NCBI GenBank assembly: GCA_900472575.1 | Contig: UCIV01000017.1 | Location: forward strand, 244,178-308,177 | Origin: Hyphomicrobiales bacterium | GTDB taxonomy: Bacteria; Pseudomonadota; Alphaproteobacteria; Rhizobiales; Rhizobiaceae | Reading direction: 5' to 3' | DNA length: 64,000 bases | Notes under the pieces: generated by a model | The model's input: the letters and a program-made list of their open reading frames with translations, nothing else | Database searches by the model: none | What the model was told of the DNA's origin: nothing | Made by a program: the position numbers and the translations under genes | Part shown: piece by piece, positions 8,301 to 18,504 of the stretch | Position numbering within the stretch: the stretch's first letter is position 1 | How the letters are laid out: every line of letters starts with the position of its first letter

Positions 8301-8492
8301 ATGACCAGCCGCTTTCGCCCAATACATTCGGGCTTTGAAACACTCCGCGCCGCAGGCGTCGGCCCGCGCTCGACGCAGGGCTACCATCGCTTCGGCTCGG
8401 CAACCAACGAGCAGATCACATCGCGCGCCATGGTGCGTCCGGGCGGCATTTCGCGCCCCTCGGCCATGTTTGCCGATTTTCGCGAACGTTGA
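8301..8492 (+). CDS. Small basic protein of unknown function
   Basis: 63 aa, basic and rich in Arg, Gly and Ser, with no membrane segment. ATG 8301 is preceded by AAAGGA (8287-8292). An earlier in-frame ATG at 8265 would add 12 residues but has no ribosome binding site. A second tiny gene starts 13 nt after its stop behind a perfect AGGAGG, so the two look like a small operon. No family recognised. Confidence 0.55.
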   Translation: MTSRFRPIHSGFETLRAAGVGPRSTQGYHRFGSATNEQITSRAMVRPGGISRPSAMFADFRER

Positions 8493-8504
8493 GGAGGATG
8501 TGCG

Positions 8505-8657
8505 ATGAGATCGATATTCAGTCCTCTTCGCACTCTCCGTGAAAATTTGCGTCAGATAAACGCCGCCGTAAACGCATCTCGCGAATTTTCCGAGGCAAGC
8601 AGAACTCGGGGCGAGGCGATCGGTTCCGCCAGTCCGCTTTCCGGCATCCCGCTCTGA
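8505..8657 (+). CDS. 50-aa protein, second gene of a tiny operon
   Basis: 50 aa, starting MRSIFSPLRTLRENLRQINA, an amphipathic basic helix, with a Ser/Gly-rich tail. Support comes from the perfect Shine-Dalgarno AGGAGG (8492-8497) 7 nt before ATG 8505 and from its tight spacing behind the 63-aa gene (the SD overlaps that gene's TGA). It ends just before the convergent transporter gene. Function unknown. Confidence 0.5.
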   Translation: MRSIFSPLRTLRENLRQINAAVNASREFSEASRTRGEAIGSASPLSGIPL

Positions 8658-8675
8658 TTTTCCCTTCCCTGATCC

Positions 8676-9626
8676 TCATGCACCCGGCGGAGAGGCTTTG
8701 CGCGCGGCTCTGCGCTCCAGCCCAAGCTGATGTTCGCGGTAGATGATGAAGATACCGGCCGAGACGGTGATTGCGGTACCGATCAAGGTATTGATCGCCG
8801 GGATATCACCGAACAGCGTGTAGGCAATCGCAATTCCCAGAATGATGGACGTGTATTCAAACGGCGCGATCGTCGAGACGTCCGCGTGCCGATAGCTTTC
8901 CGTCAGCAGGATCTGTCCCAGCCCTCCGAAAAATCCCGACGCGATCAGGCATAGGCGCGCATAACCACTCAGGGAAGACCAGCCGAAGGGCAGGCTGATG
9001 ATTGAGAAGATCGCCGCGGTCAGCGAGAAATAGAGCACGATTGTTGCGGTCTTTTCCGTCTGAACGAGTTGGCGTACCTGGATCATCGCAAAGCCGCCCA
9101 TGACGGCGCCCAGGAGCACTGCAACCGCGCCCATTGCCTGCTCTGACCCCATGCCACCACCACTGAACATGGTCATCTTGGGCCATGAAATGATCACAAC
9201 GCCGACCATACCGATAGCAACCGCGGTCCAGCGATAGAGCCTTACGGTCTCCTTGAGAAATATCGCGGCAAAGACGACGGCGATCAGCGGCATCGAATAA
9301 CCGAGTGCTATTGCATCGGGCATTGGCAAATGCACCAGGCCATAAAAGCCGCATATCATGCCCATAATGCCGAGCACGCCGCGCTTGAGATGACCCGACA
9401 GGCTATTGGTGTGGAAGGCGTGAAACAATTCCCGGCGAAACGCCAGATATCCCATGATCGGAACAAGCGCGAAAGCCGATCTGTAGAAGGTGACTTGCCC
9501 AGCAGGGAGATCCGGCCCGGCTGCCTTGATGCAGGTCTGCATCATCACGAATACGACAACAGACAATACTTTCAGCATAATCCCGTGCAGGGGATTTCGG
9601 GCATCGGGGGCCATAAGGGAACTCAT
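8676..9626 (-). CDS. EamA/DMT-family transporter
   Basis: 316 aa with ten predicted transmembrane helices in two EamA repeats (about 15-150 and 165-300), the drug/metabolite transporter architecture. The second repeat contains the family-typical TESYRHADVSTIAPFEYTSI segment. It is an inner-membrane exporter or importer of an unidentified small metabolite. It has a basic C-terminal tail and no linked biosynthetic genes. Convergent with the two tiny genes on its left, divergent from pepN on its right. Confidence 0.85.
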   Translation of the reverse strand: MSSLMAPDARNPLHGIMLKVLSVVVFVMMQTCIKAAGPDLPAGQVTFYRSAFALVPIMGYLAFRRELFHAFHTNSLSGHLKRGVLGIMGMICGFYGLVHLPMPDAIALGYSMPLIAVVFAAIFLKETVRLYRWTAVAIGMVGVVIISWPKMTMFSGGGMGSEQAMGAVAVLLGAVMGGFAMIQVRQLVQTEKTATIVLYFSLTAAIFSIISLPFGWSSLSGYARLCLIASGFFGGLGQILLTESYRHADVSTIAPFEYTSIILGIAIAYTLFGDIPAINTLIGTAITVSAGIFIIYREHQLGLERRAARKASPPGA

Positions 9627-9968
9627 TGGGGTTCAGGCCTTGGGCCTTGATCCGGAAATAGGCGGGGTGGATTCGCAAGGACATTAACGCAAAAGTGGAG
9701 CGCCGTGTGTGAAAATTGACGAAAGTTCGCCAGTGCGCCAATCGACGCAGCCGACAATCGGATTTGCGATCTTTTGCCTACAGCTCCGAAATAGCACTGT
9801 ATGAAAATCGATCACTATACTGACAGTGCGACACTTTATTTTAGCCGCGGTTCAACAATCGTTTAGCATTGAATGTAAATATGCCCGCGGCGTGGGGGCC
9901 AAACCAGTCTTTTCAGGGACCGGTCTCACGTCGTCACGTCCAGTCGTTAAGCCGTTTCAGGAAACATC
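9627..9968. other. Divergent promoter region between EamA transporter and pepN
   Basis: 342 nt without a supported gene. The part nearest pepN (about 9770-9890) is A+T-rich and is the likely pepN promoter region. No clear operator was found. Confidence 0.4.
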
Positions 9969-12617
9969 ATGCGAACAGATACGGGCCAGATCGTGCATCT
10001 GGCGGATTACCGCCCCACTGACTTTGTTCTGGAACGGGTCGACCTGACGTTCGAACTCGATCCGACCAATACAAAGATCGAGGCCCGATTGATCTTCCAT
10101 CGGCGCGAAGGCGTCGACGCATCGCTGCCGCTGGTCCTGGATGGTGACGAACTTAAGCTTTCCGGCCTGCTGTTTGACCAGAAGGAAATGCCGGCAAGCC
10201 AGTATGACGCGACGCCGGAAAGCCTGACGATCCGCGACCTGCCGGCCGAATCCCCGTTCGAATTGACGATCACCACCCATATCAATCCGGAAGCCAATAC
10301 CCAACTGATGGGCCTCTACCGGACCAACGGCGTCTATTGCACCCAGTGCGAGGCCGAGGGCTTTCGCCGCATCACCTATTTTCCAGATCGCCCTGATGTT
10401 CTGGCGCCTTACACGATCACGATCATCGGTGACAAAGCGGCCAACCCGGTCATGCTGTCGAACGGCAATTTCCTCGGCGGCGCCGGTTATGACGAAGGCC
10501 GCTCGTTTGCCGCATGGTTCGATCCTCATCCGAAGCCGGCCTATCTCTTCGCGCTGGTCGCAGGCGATCTGGGCGTGATCGAAGACACGTTCGAAACGAT
10601 GTCCGGTCGCGAAGTGGCGCTGAAGATCTATGTCGAGCACGGCAAGGAGCCGCGCGCAGCCTATGCCATGGATGCGCTGAAGCGCTCGATGAGGTGGGAC
10701 GAAGAGCATTTCGGCCGCGAATACGATCTGAACATATTCCAGATCGTCGCCGTCTCCGATTTCAACATGGGGGCGATGGAGAACAAGGGTCTCAACGTCT
10801 TCAACGACAAATACGTGCTGGCCGACCCGGAAACCGCCACCGACCAGGATTATGCGAATATCGAGCGCATAATCGCGCATGAATATTTTCACAACTGGAC
10901 CGGCAACCGCATCACCTGCCGCGACTGGTTCCAGCTTTGCCTGAAAGAAGGCCTCACGGTCTATCGCGACCAGGAATTCTCCTCCGACATGCGCTCGCGC
11001 CCGGTCAAACGGATTGCCGACGTGCGTCATCTGAAGTCCGATCAGTTTCCGGAGGATGGAGGCCCGCTGGCGCATCCGCCGCGCCCGGACAGCTATCGCG
11101 AGATCAACAACTTCTACACGATGACGATCTACGAGAAGGGTGCCGAGATCACCGGGATGATCGCGACCATTCTTGGACGCGACAAGTTCCGCAAAGGCAT
11201 GGACCTCTATTTCGAGCGCCATGACGGACAGGCCGTCACCGTCGAGGATTATGTAAAATGCTTCGAGGATGCGAGCGGTCGCGACCTCAGCCAGTTCTTC
11301 CGTTGGTATGTTCAGGCCGGCACGCCGTTGGTTTCCGCCTCAGGCGCCTATGACGCTGCCGCCGGCACGTTCACGCTGTCGCTCGAGCAGACGACACCGG
11401 CCACACCCGGCCAGCCGAACAAGGAGCCGCTGCATATCCCGCTCTCCTTCGCGCTGATCCTCGATAACGGTTCGATTGCCGAACCGACGTCGGTCACCGG
11501 CGGCGAAGTAACGGGCGACGTGCTGCACCTGACGGAGCGCAGCCAGAGCTTCACATTCTCGGGCGTCTCGTCCCGGCCGGTGGTGTCGCTCAACCGGTCC
11601 TTCTCGGCACCGGTCAATCTGGTATTCGAACAGTCGCTGGAAGACCTCGTCCATGTCGCCCGCCATGACAGCGATCTTTTCTCGCGCTGGCAGGCTCTGA
11701 CCGACCTTGCCATGCCGAACCTGACGCAGGCTGCCCGCGATGCGCGCGACGGCAAGGATGTGACCTGCGATCCGGCTTTCGTTGCCGCTCTTCTGGAATG
11801 CGCCGGCGATGCGTCGCTGGAGCCCGCCTTCCGGGCGCAGGCGCTGAACCTGCCGAGCGAGGCCGATATCGCCCGCGCGCTCGGTGGCAATAACGATCCC
11901 GATGCGATCCATGCCGGCCGCAAGGCCGTGCATGAGGCGATCGCCAAGGCTGGAGAGGAAGTCTTCGTCCGCCTTTATAACGAGATGAAGGTCGAAGGCG
12001 CCTATTCGCCGGAAGCCGGGGATGCCGGCAAGCGTTCGCTCCGCGGCGTTGCCCTCTCCTATCTCATGTATGCTAAAAACAGCCCGCAGCGCGCCGCCGA
12101 AGCGTTTGCCGCTGCCGACAACATGACGGATCTTGCGCAGTCACTGACGCTGCTTGCGCATCGCTTCCCGGATGCTTCGGAAGCAACGGCTGCTCTCGCC
12201 AGCTTCCTCACCCGTTTCGACGGCAATCCCCTGGTCATCGACAAGTGGTTCTCGATCCAGGCGACGATCCCCGGCGTCGATGCGCTCGAACGGGTCAAGG
12301 CGCTGATGGAAAATCCGCGTTTCAACCCAGGCAATCCAAACCGCGTCCGTTCGCTCGTCGGCACGTTCGCCTTCGGCAACCCGACCGGCTTCAACCGCGT
12401 CGACGGCAAGGGATATGATTTCCTCGCGGACCAGATCCTTGCGATCGATCCGAAGAACCCGCAGCTCGCCGCACGCATCCTCACCTCGATGCGCTCGTGG
12501 CGTTCGCTCGAGCCTGTCCGTGCCGAACAGGCACGGCTGGCGCTTTCGAAGATCGCCAAGGCAGCCGGCCTTTCGACGGATGTCAGCGACATCGTCGGAC
12601 GCATGCTCAAGGACTGA
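9969..12617 (+). CDS. pepN: Aminopeptidase N (M1 zinc metallopeptidase)
   Basis: 882 aa, the usual length for bacterial PepN. It removes N-terminal residues from peptides in the cytoplasm. The exopeptidase motif GAMEN is at 268-272. The zinc site HEYFH is at 304-308, followed by NWTGNR, with the third ligand Glu327 in LKEGLT. The C-terminal half is the helical domain of the E. coli-type enzyme. It stands alone, is followed by a strong hairpin at 12626-12658, and lies upstream of the PleC-type kinase. Confidence 0.96.
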   Translation: MRTDTGQIVHLADYRPTDFVLERVDLTFELDPTNTKIEARLIFHRREGVDASLPLVLDGDELKLSGLLFDQKEMPASQYDATPESLTIRDLPAESPFELTITTHINPEANTQLMGLYRTNGVYCTQCEAEGFRRITYFPDRPDVLAPYTITIIGDKAANPVMLSNGNFLGGAGYDEGRSFAAWFDPHPKPAYLFALVAGDLGVIEDTFETMSGREVALKIYVEHGKEPRAAYAMDALKRSMRWDEEHFGREYDLNIFQIVAVSDFNMGAMENKGLNVFNDKYVLADPETATDQDYANIERIIAHEYFHNWTGNRITCRDWFQLCLKEGLTVYRDQEFSSDMRSRPVKRIADVRHLKSDQFPEDGGPLAHPPRPDSYREINNFYTMTIYEKGAEITGMIATILGRDKFRKGMDLYFERHDGQAVTVEDYVKCFEDASGRDLSQFFRWYVQAGTPLVSASGAYDAAAGTFTLSLEQTTPATPGQPNKEPLHIPLSFALILDNGSIAEPTSVTGGEVTGDVLHLTERSQSFTFSGVSSRPVVSLNRSFSAPVNLVFEQSLEDLVHVARHDSDLFSRWQALTDLAMPNLTQAARDARDGKDVTCDPAFVAALLECAGDASLEPAFRAQALNLPSEADIARALGGNNDPDAIHAGRKAVHEAIAKAGEEVFVRLYNEMKVEGAYSPEAGDAGKRSLRGVALSYLMYAKNSPQRAAEAFAAADNMTDLAQSLTLLAHRFPDASEATAALASFLTRFDGNPLVIDKWFSIQATIPGVDALERVKALMENPRFNPGNPNRVRSLVGTFAFGNPTGFNRVDGKGYDFLADQILAIDPKNPQLAARILTSMRSWRSLEPVRAEQARLALSKIAKAAGLSTDVSDIVGRMLKD

Positions 12618-12625
12618 TAGCCTTG

Positions 12626-12658
12626 GTGACCCGCAGCACTTTAAGGGCTGCGGGTCAC
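12626..12658. terminator. Strong hairpin after pepN
   Basis: GTGACCCGCAGC (12626-12637) and GCTGCGGGTCAC (12647-12658) form a perfect 12-bp stem with a 9-nt loop, 8 nt after the pepN stop. The flank is only moderately T-rich (ATTTAAG). Confidence 0.7.
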
Positions 12659-12807
12659 ATTTAAGCGCCTGCCACATTTTTGGCCGCGATTGATACATTT
12701 TGAAACACTTTGCTTGACGCGCCCTGAAATCTCGCATCCGGATTTCGACTGAAGCCGCAGCTGATTTGCGCCACATAAACCTGCAAATTCCAGCATTTTT
12801 CAAATAG

Positions 12808-12822
12808 TTAACAAAATATTAC
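12808..12822. promoter_or_regulatory. Possible CtrA-like site upstream of the pleC-type gene
   Basis: TTAA, seven bases, then TTAC. This is one mismatch from the alphaproteobacterial CtrA consensus TTAA-N7-TTAA and lies about 85 nt before the kinase ATG. The motif is short and could occur by chance. Confidence 0.3.
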
Positions 12823-12907
12823 CAACCCTCTGGACACGAAGAATCACTCTATGATTCATTAGGGTAGATTCGGACGGGCGGCGTACCGGATCATCACGAG
12901 GGACTAG

Positions 12908-15253
12908 ATGAATACGGTATCGGACGTGCAGCGGGAAACCGCGGCCGGCGCTTGGCTGCGCCCTAAATTTCCGAAGGTTTCGGGCCTGCAGAAAGCGCTT
13001 TCGAAAGACAGCAATTTCGCGGTCAAGCCGATCGCACGTCAAACGCCGAAGGTGGAACTGGTGCTTAAGCGATCCATTCCCCTTCTCATCATCGCATTCC
13101 TCATGGTCGTGGCAGCGTCGCGCATTCTCGGCATCATGGGCGAGAACAGCCGTATGGAAGATGCCGCCCGGCAATCGACTGCGCTGATGGCAGCAACCAC
13201 CCAGGCGATTTTCACCGGCCAGGAAACCCTTTTCGCCCAGGCCAACCGCGCTGCGGCCGAAGCACGGCTTTCATCCTATCTCTCGTCCGATCCGCAGCCG
13301 CATGGTTCCTTCTCGCTGTTCATCGACAAGTCTGGTGTCGTTTTCGGTGGCTCGAAAGGAGCCTCTTCCGCCTATATCGGTCGCCGCCTTGCTTCGCTTC
13401 TGCCCGAGACCGCAACACTTCGGCGCTTCGGCGGCGTGATCGAGACCTATCTCGGCGACATTCCGCACTATGCTGCCATTCAGCCGATCGGTGATGACGG
13501 CGCTCTGATCGTCTCGGCGCATTCGCTCGACACCACGAACAATTTCCTGCGTGGCGAGATCTCGCTCAACGTCACTCTCTTTACCGGCATTTCCGCCATT
13601 CTTCTCGTCATCCTTTATGCCTATTACACGCAGGTTAGGCGTGCGCACGACGCCGACGAGATCTTTGCTGAATCCAATCTACGGATCGAAGCCGCATTGT
13701 CTCATGGGCGTTGCGGACTTTGGGATTTCGATGTTGCCAACCGCAGGCTCTTCTGGTCCGGTTCGATGTACGAAATGCTTGGCCTGCCTGCTGCCGGCAG
13801 CATCATCTCGTTTTCCGATGCCGCAAGGATGATGCATCCGTCGGACGGCAATATCTACGCTCTCGCGCGTGCCATCGGCCGCGGCAATGCCAAGCAGGTC
13901 GACCAGGTATTTCGCATGCGCCACGCGGCGGGACATTATGTGTGGATGCGCGCACGGGCACAGGTCATTCGCAACGCTTCCGGTCGTATCCACGTGATCG
14001 GCATTGCGATGGACGTCACCGAACAGCACCGTCTGGCACAACGTTATGCCGAAGCCGATCAGCGCCTCGCTGACGCGATCGAATGCACGTCCGAAGCCTT
14101 CGTGCTGTGGGACAAGAACGACCGTCTCGTGATGTGCAACACTCACTTCCAGCAAGCTTACGGATTGCCTGAAAGTGTGCTGGTGCCGGGAACCGAACGT
14201 ACTACCGTCAATGCAGCAGCAGCACGGCCAGTGATCGAGCGTCGCATCGCAGATGCGGATGGCAGCGGTTTCTCCCGCACTACCGAGGTTCAGCTTGCCG
14301 ACGAACGCTGGCTGCAGATCAACGAGCGCCGCACCCGCGACGGCGGCACGGTTTCTGTCGGCACCGATATCACGCTTCTCAAGCGCCACCAGGATCGCCT
14401 GCGCCACAGCGAGCGCCGCCTGATGGCAACGATTGGGGACCTTTCAGCCTCGCAAAAGACGCTGGAAAAACAGAAAGCAGAACTCTCCGTCGCCAACGCC
14501 AATTATCAGGCGGAGAAAGAACGCGCGGAGGCCGCCAACCAGGCGAAGTCCGAATTCCTCGCCAATATGAGCCACGAGCTACGCACGCCGCTCAACGCCA
14601 TTCTTGGCTTCTCCGAAATCCTGATGAACGGCATGTTCGGCCCGCTCGGCTCGCCGAAATACGGCGAATATTCCAAGGACATTCACGACAGCGGCAAGCA
14701 CCTCTTGAACGTCATCAACGACATTCTCGACATGTCGAAGATCGAAGCCGGCCACATGCGCATCCAGGCGGACAAGATCGATCTCGTGCCCCTGGTCGAA
14801 GAGAGCCTGCGCCTGACCTCTATCTCCGCCCAGGACAAGCAGATCACGATCCATCAACGGCTACCCGAAGTACTCGACATGGTCGGTGATAGACGCGCGC
14901 TGAAGCAGGTGATGCTCAATCTCCTCTCCAACGCCGTTAAATTCACCGACGAAGGCGGCAGTATCGAGTTGCGTGCTCACCGAATGGAAAAAGGCCTGAT
15001 GCTGACGATCGCAGACAGCGGCATCGGCATCCCCAAGGATGCAATGCCGAAGATCGGCCAGCCCTTCGAACAGGTGCAGAGTCAGTATGCCAAGAGCAAG
15101 GGCGGTTCGGGCCTCGGGCTTGCCATCTCCCGCTCGCTGGTGGCGCTGCATGGCGGCAGGATGCGTATCCGCTCGAAATGCGGCAAAGGCACCGCCGTGT
15201 CGCTGTTCATTCCCGACCGGCCTTTCGTGGAAGCACGGAAAAGGGCGGCGTAA
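12908..15253 (+). CDS. pleC: PAS-domain sensor histidine kinase, PleC/PdhS type
   Basis: 781 aa. The N-terminal half has two transmembrane helices (about 56-77 and 218-242) flanking a periplasmic domain, then two PAS domains (about 265-370 and 390-490), a coiled-coil linker, HisKA with [15 protein letters not shown] (His556), and HATPase_c with [17 protein letters not shown] and GSGLGLAIS. The extended H-box sequence is that of the PleC/DivJ/PdhS kinases that act on the cell-cycle regulator DivK in alphaproteobacteria. The transmembrane-PAS layout and its place between pepN and glnE favour PleC, as I recall the order in Sinorhizobium. PdhS-type paralogues are the main alternative. A CtrA-like site lies upstream. 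Confidence 0.7.
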   Translation: MNTVSDVQRETAAGAWLRPKFPKVSGLQKALSKDSNFAVKPIARQTPKVELVLKRSIPLLIIAFLMVVAASRILGIMGENSRMEDAARQSTALMAATTQAIFTGQETLFAQANRAAAEARLSSYLSSDPQPHGSFSLFIDKSGVVFGGSKGASSAYIGRRLASLLPETATLRRFGGVIETYLGDIPHYAAIQPIGDDGALIVSAHSLDTTNNFLRGEISLNVTLFTGISAILLVILYAYYTQVRRAHDADEIFAESNLRIEAALSHGRCGLWDFDVANRRLFWSGSMYEMLGLPAAGSIISFSDAARMMHPSDGNIYALARAIGRGNAKQVDQVFRMRHAAGHYVWMRARAQVIRNASGRIHVIGIAMDVTEQHRLAQRYAEADQRLADAIECTSEAFVLWDKNDRLVMCNTHFQQAYGLPESVLVPGTERTTVNAAAARPVIERRIADADGSGFSRTTEVQLADERWLQINERRTRDGGTVSVGTDITLLKRHQDRLRHSERRLMATIGDLSASQKTLEKQKAELSVANANYQAEKERAEAANQAKSEFLANMSHELRTPLNAILGFSEILMNGMFGPLGSPKYGEYSKDIHDSGKHLLNVINDILDMSKIEAGHMRIQADKIDLVPLVEESLRLTSISAQDKQITIHQRLPEVLDMVGDRRALKQVMLNLLSNAVKFTDEGGSIELRAHRMEKGLMLTIADSGIGIPKDAMPKIGQPFEQVQSQYAKSKGGSGLGLAISRSLVALHGGRMRIRSKCGKGTAVSLFIPDRPFVEARKRAA

Positions 15254-15309
15254 GGCGATCACAACTGACCTTCGCCGCATTTACCTTGGCGAAAGCCCCT
15301 CACCCTACC

Positions 15310-18270
15310 TCACCTTTTCATAACCCGTTCAAACACTCCCCTGACCTCACCCGATAACCGCTTCACCTCTCCCTCCAGCGTCAAGAGATCGGGGCAGTCT
15401 CCTGCGCGGCAGATCCGCTCGACAAGGCCCGTGGGTGCATCCTTGGCATCGAAAGGACCATCCACGCAGAGGCGGATGATCTGCGAGAGTTCGGTGAACA
15501 GACGCAAGGCTTCAAGGCATGTATCGAGATCGGCGCGTTCAGGCAGGTCTTCGCACAGTGCCTTCAGTGCTTGCGCAGTCGACAGGCCATAGGTGTCGAC
15601 CAGTAGATCCTTGCTCCCTGCCCGCGTCGGCGCGATCAGCCGCAGGTATTGGGCGATGAACTCAATATCGATCAATCCGCCAGGAATGAGCTTGAAGTCC
15701 CAGATATCGCGCGGCGGTTTCTCTTCCGCGATCAGCGCCCGCATCTCGGCCACGTCCGTCGTGATCTTCTTCACGTCCGGCTTGGTCGCCAGAACCTCGC
15801 TTATGATCGCCTTTGCCTCATTACCAAGGCTCTCGTCGCCACAGACGATGCGTGCGCGGGTGAGCGCCATATGCTCCCAGGTCCAGGCCTCTTCTCGCTG
15901 ATATTTGCCGAAAGCGATGATGCGGGAGGCGACTGGCCCCTTGTTGCCGGAGGGGCGCAGGCGCAGGTCGACCTCGAAGACAACACCCTCCGCCATCGGC
16001 GCGGAAAGGGCCGCGATCAATCTCTGCGTCAGTCGGGTGAAATAGCGCTGGGCGTCGAGCGGCTTCGGACTAAGGCTTTCGAAAGCCTCGCTGTCATAGT
16101 CATAGAGCAGGATGAGATCGACATCCGATCCGGCCGTCAGCTCGAACGAGCCGAGCTTGCCCATGCCCATCACGGCCACCCGGCCGCCCGGATAGGTGCC
16201 ATGCGCGGTCTCGATCTCGCCTTTCACCGCTGTCAGCGCAGCATCGATCAACAGATCTGCCAGATGAGTGAAGGCGCGGCCGGCATCGTCGCCGGAGATC
16301 GCTGCGGTGAGCAACCTGATACCGATCAGGAAACGCTGCTCGGCGGCAAAGATGCGCAACCGATCCAGCCTGTCCTCGTAGTGGCGCGAGCCCGAGAGAA
16401 ACGTGTCCAGCCGCTTCGACAGATAGTCGCGCGTCGGCACTTCCGACATCAGGCCGGGATCGAGCATGCCATCGAAGACATGCGGCTTCGAGGCGATGAT
16501 ATCGGCGAGGCGCGGAGCAGACGCCATGATGGTGACGATGAGGGAGAGAAGCGGTGGGTTCTTGCCGATCAGCGAGAAAAGCTGGATGCCAGCCGGCAGC
16601 GCCTTCAAAAAGCTGTCGAACCGCAGCAGCGCCTCGTCGGCACGCCGGCTCTCGCCAAAGGCCTTGAGCAAAGCCGGCATCATCTCCGTCAGCCGCTCGC
16701 GCGCCTCGACGGATTGCGTCGCGCGATAACGACCGGAATGCCAGGTGCGGATCATCCGCGACATGTCGGCGGGCCGCTCGTAGCCGAGTTCGGCCAGCGT
16801 CTTCAGCGTATCGGGATCGTCCTTCTGGCCGGTGAAAACGAGATTACCCTCGCCTCCAGAAAGCCCCTCTTCCTGCTCGAACAGCCGAGAATAACGCCTC
16901 TCAACGGTTTTGAGGATGCTTTCCAACCGCGTGAAAAAGGCTGCGACATCGGCAAAGCCGAGCATGAAGGCGATGCGCTTCAGCTCCGCATTGCTGTCGG
17001 GCAGGCGATGCGTCTGCTCGTCATGCACCATCTGGATACGATGCTCGACATCGCGCAGGAACCAGTAGGCCTCGGTCAGCGCCGTGGCGATCTCCGGCTT
17101 GATCCACTTCGCCTCAGCCAGCGCCCCAAGTGCTACTTCCGTCTCGCGCGTCCTCAACGCCGGCATGCGACCGCCGGCGATCAGCTGCTGCGTCTGGGCG
17201 AAAAATTCGATCTCGCGGATGCCGCCGCGGCCAAGCTTGACGTCGTGGCCCTTTACTGCGATCGCCCCATGGCCCTTGTGGACATGGATCTGGCGCTTGA
17301 TTGAATGAATGTCTGCGATCGCCGCATAATCGAGATATTTGCGGAAGACGAAGGGCGTCAGCAGTTTCAGGAAATTATCGCCGGCAGCCATGTCACCCGC
17401 CACCGGACGCGCCTTGATGTAGGCGGCACGCTCCCAGTTCTGTCCCCTGCCCTCGTAGTAGATCAGGGCTGCATCCATGGAGACGGCGAGCGGCGTCGAG
17501 CCGGGGTCAGGCCGCAGCCTCAGGTCGGTTCTGAAAACGTAGCCATCGGCCGTGCGGTCCTGCAGGATACGGATCAGCCGGCGCATCATCCGGCCATAGA
17601 TCTCCGACGCATCGAGCGGATCGGCAAGAATGCCCACCTCCGGATCGAAGAAAACGACGATATCGATGTCGGAGGAATAGTTGAGTTCGCGCCCGCCGAG
17701 CTTGCCCATGCCGAGCACGATGAGGCCCGAGCCCCGGCTCGGCTGCGTGGGATCGACAAGCTTCAGCTTGCCGCTCTCATGGGCAGCGAGGAGAAGATGG
17801 TCGACTGCGGAGGCGACGGAGGCTTCGGCGAATTGGCTCAGCCAGCATGTCGTCTCCTTCGCCGTGAAGATGCGAGCGAGATCTGCGAGCGCCAGGATAA
17901 AGCTGAAAGCGCGCTTGGCCGACCGCAGGGCGGTCATGACCTCGCCCTCGGAAGGAATTCTCCCGTCAACCGGCCTCCACGCACTCCGCGCCTTGTCGAT
18001 CAGGGAAGACAGCGCCGGCTCGACCGGTTCACCGATAGCCCGCGCCAGAAAGGAGGGAGAGACCGAAGCCGTATCGCGCAGATAGGGCGACAGGCTGAAT
18101 GCCGCGACGAGAAAATCCTTCAGCGCGCCGCCTTCTTTCAACATTTGCGCAACGGAAGCCTCGGATTGTCCAATATCTTTCAGCGCCGCCAGAGCAGTCT
18201 TAGCTTCCGCCTGAGATAGGGGACGGATGACATCCGCTGATACGGTATCGAGCCGTTTTACGCTTTTCAT
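15310..18270 (-). CDS. glnE: Bifunctional glutamine synthetase adenylyltransferase/deadenylase
   Basis: 986 aa, full length for GlnE. Two nucleotidyltransferase domains are visible. The N-terminal half contains GKLGGRELNYSSDIDIVVFF (AMP-removing half); the C-terminal half contains MGKLGSFELTAGSDVDLI (adenylylating half). Each is followed by PII-uridylyltransferase-like helical regions. It controls glutamine synthetase by AMP addition and removal in response to nitrogen through PII. It is convergent with the PleC-type kinase gene on its left. Confidence 0.96.
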   Translation of the reverse strand: MKSVKRLDTVSADVIRPLSQAEAKTALAALKDIGQSEASVAQMLKEGGALKDFLVAAFSLSPYLRDTASVSPSFLARAIGEPVEPALSSLIDKARSAWRPVDGRIPSEGEVMTALRSAKRAFSFILALADLARIFTAKETTCWLSQFAEASVASAVDHLLLAAHESGKLKLVDPTQPSRGSGLIVLGMGKLGGRELNYSSDIDIVVFFDPEVGILADPLDASEIYGRMMRRLIRILQDRTADGYVFRTDLRLRPDPGSTPLAVSMDAALIYYEGRGQNWERAAYIKARPVAGDMAAGDNFLKLLTPFVFRKYLDYAAIADIHSIKRQIHVHKGHGAIAVKGHDVKLGRGGIREIEFFAQTQQLIAGGRMPALRTRETEVALGALAEAKWIKPEIATALTEAYWFLRDVEHRIQMVHDEQTHRLPDSNAELKRIAFMLGFADVAAFFTRLESILKTVERRYSRLFEQEEGLSGGEGNLVFTGQKDDPDTLKTLAELGYERPADMSRMIRTWHSGRYRATQSVEARERLTEMMPALLKAFGESRRADEALLRFDSFLKALPAGIQLFSLIGKNPPLLSLIVTIMASAPRLADIIASKPHVFDGMLDPGLMSEVPTRDYLSKRLDTFLSGSRHYEDRLDRLRIFAAEQRFLIGIRLLTAAISGDDAGRAFTHLADLLIDAALTAVKGEIETAHGTYPGGRVAVMGMGKLGSFELTAGSDVDLILLYDYDSEAFESLSPKPLDAQRYFTRLTQRLIAALSAPMAEGVVFEVDLRLRPSGNKGPVASRIIAFGKYQREEAWTWEHMALTRARIVCGDESLGNEAKAIISEVLATKPDVKKITTDVAEMRALIAEEKPPRDIWDFKLIPGGLIDIEFIAQYLRLIAPTRAGSKDLLVDTYGLSTAQALKALCEDLPERADLDTCLEALRLFTELSQIIRLCVDGPFDAKDAPTGLVERICRAGDCPDLLTLEGEVKRLSGEVRGVFERVMKR

Positions 18271-18504
18271 GCCGTTTCCTCCCTCATGCAGCTTTTAGTT
18301 TGCGCAGACGGAGAAGACAAACCGGAATGAGGGGAAACCACAACCCATGAACGATTGCGGTTTATCAAGTGACGCAATCTAATTAGGGCGCTATCTATTT
18401 GGAGACTTTCGTACTCCATGCCTTAGCGGGTCGCTTCCCGCTCTTCGGTTGCGTGGAGTCATCCGAATTGCCTTGCGCTCCCGCGTACACCCTCGGGAGA
18501 AACC

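Noticed and set aside
9957..11222. 421-aa minus-strand frame opposite pepN
   Set aside because: pepN is certain from its zinc motif; the antisense frame shows no recognisable domain.
15649..17304. 551-aa plus-strand frame opposite glnE
   Set aside because: Antisense to the conserved glnE domains; its translation has no family pattern.
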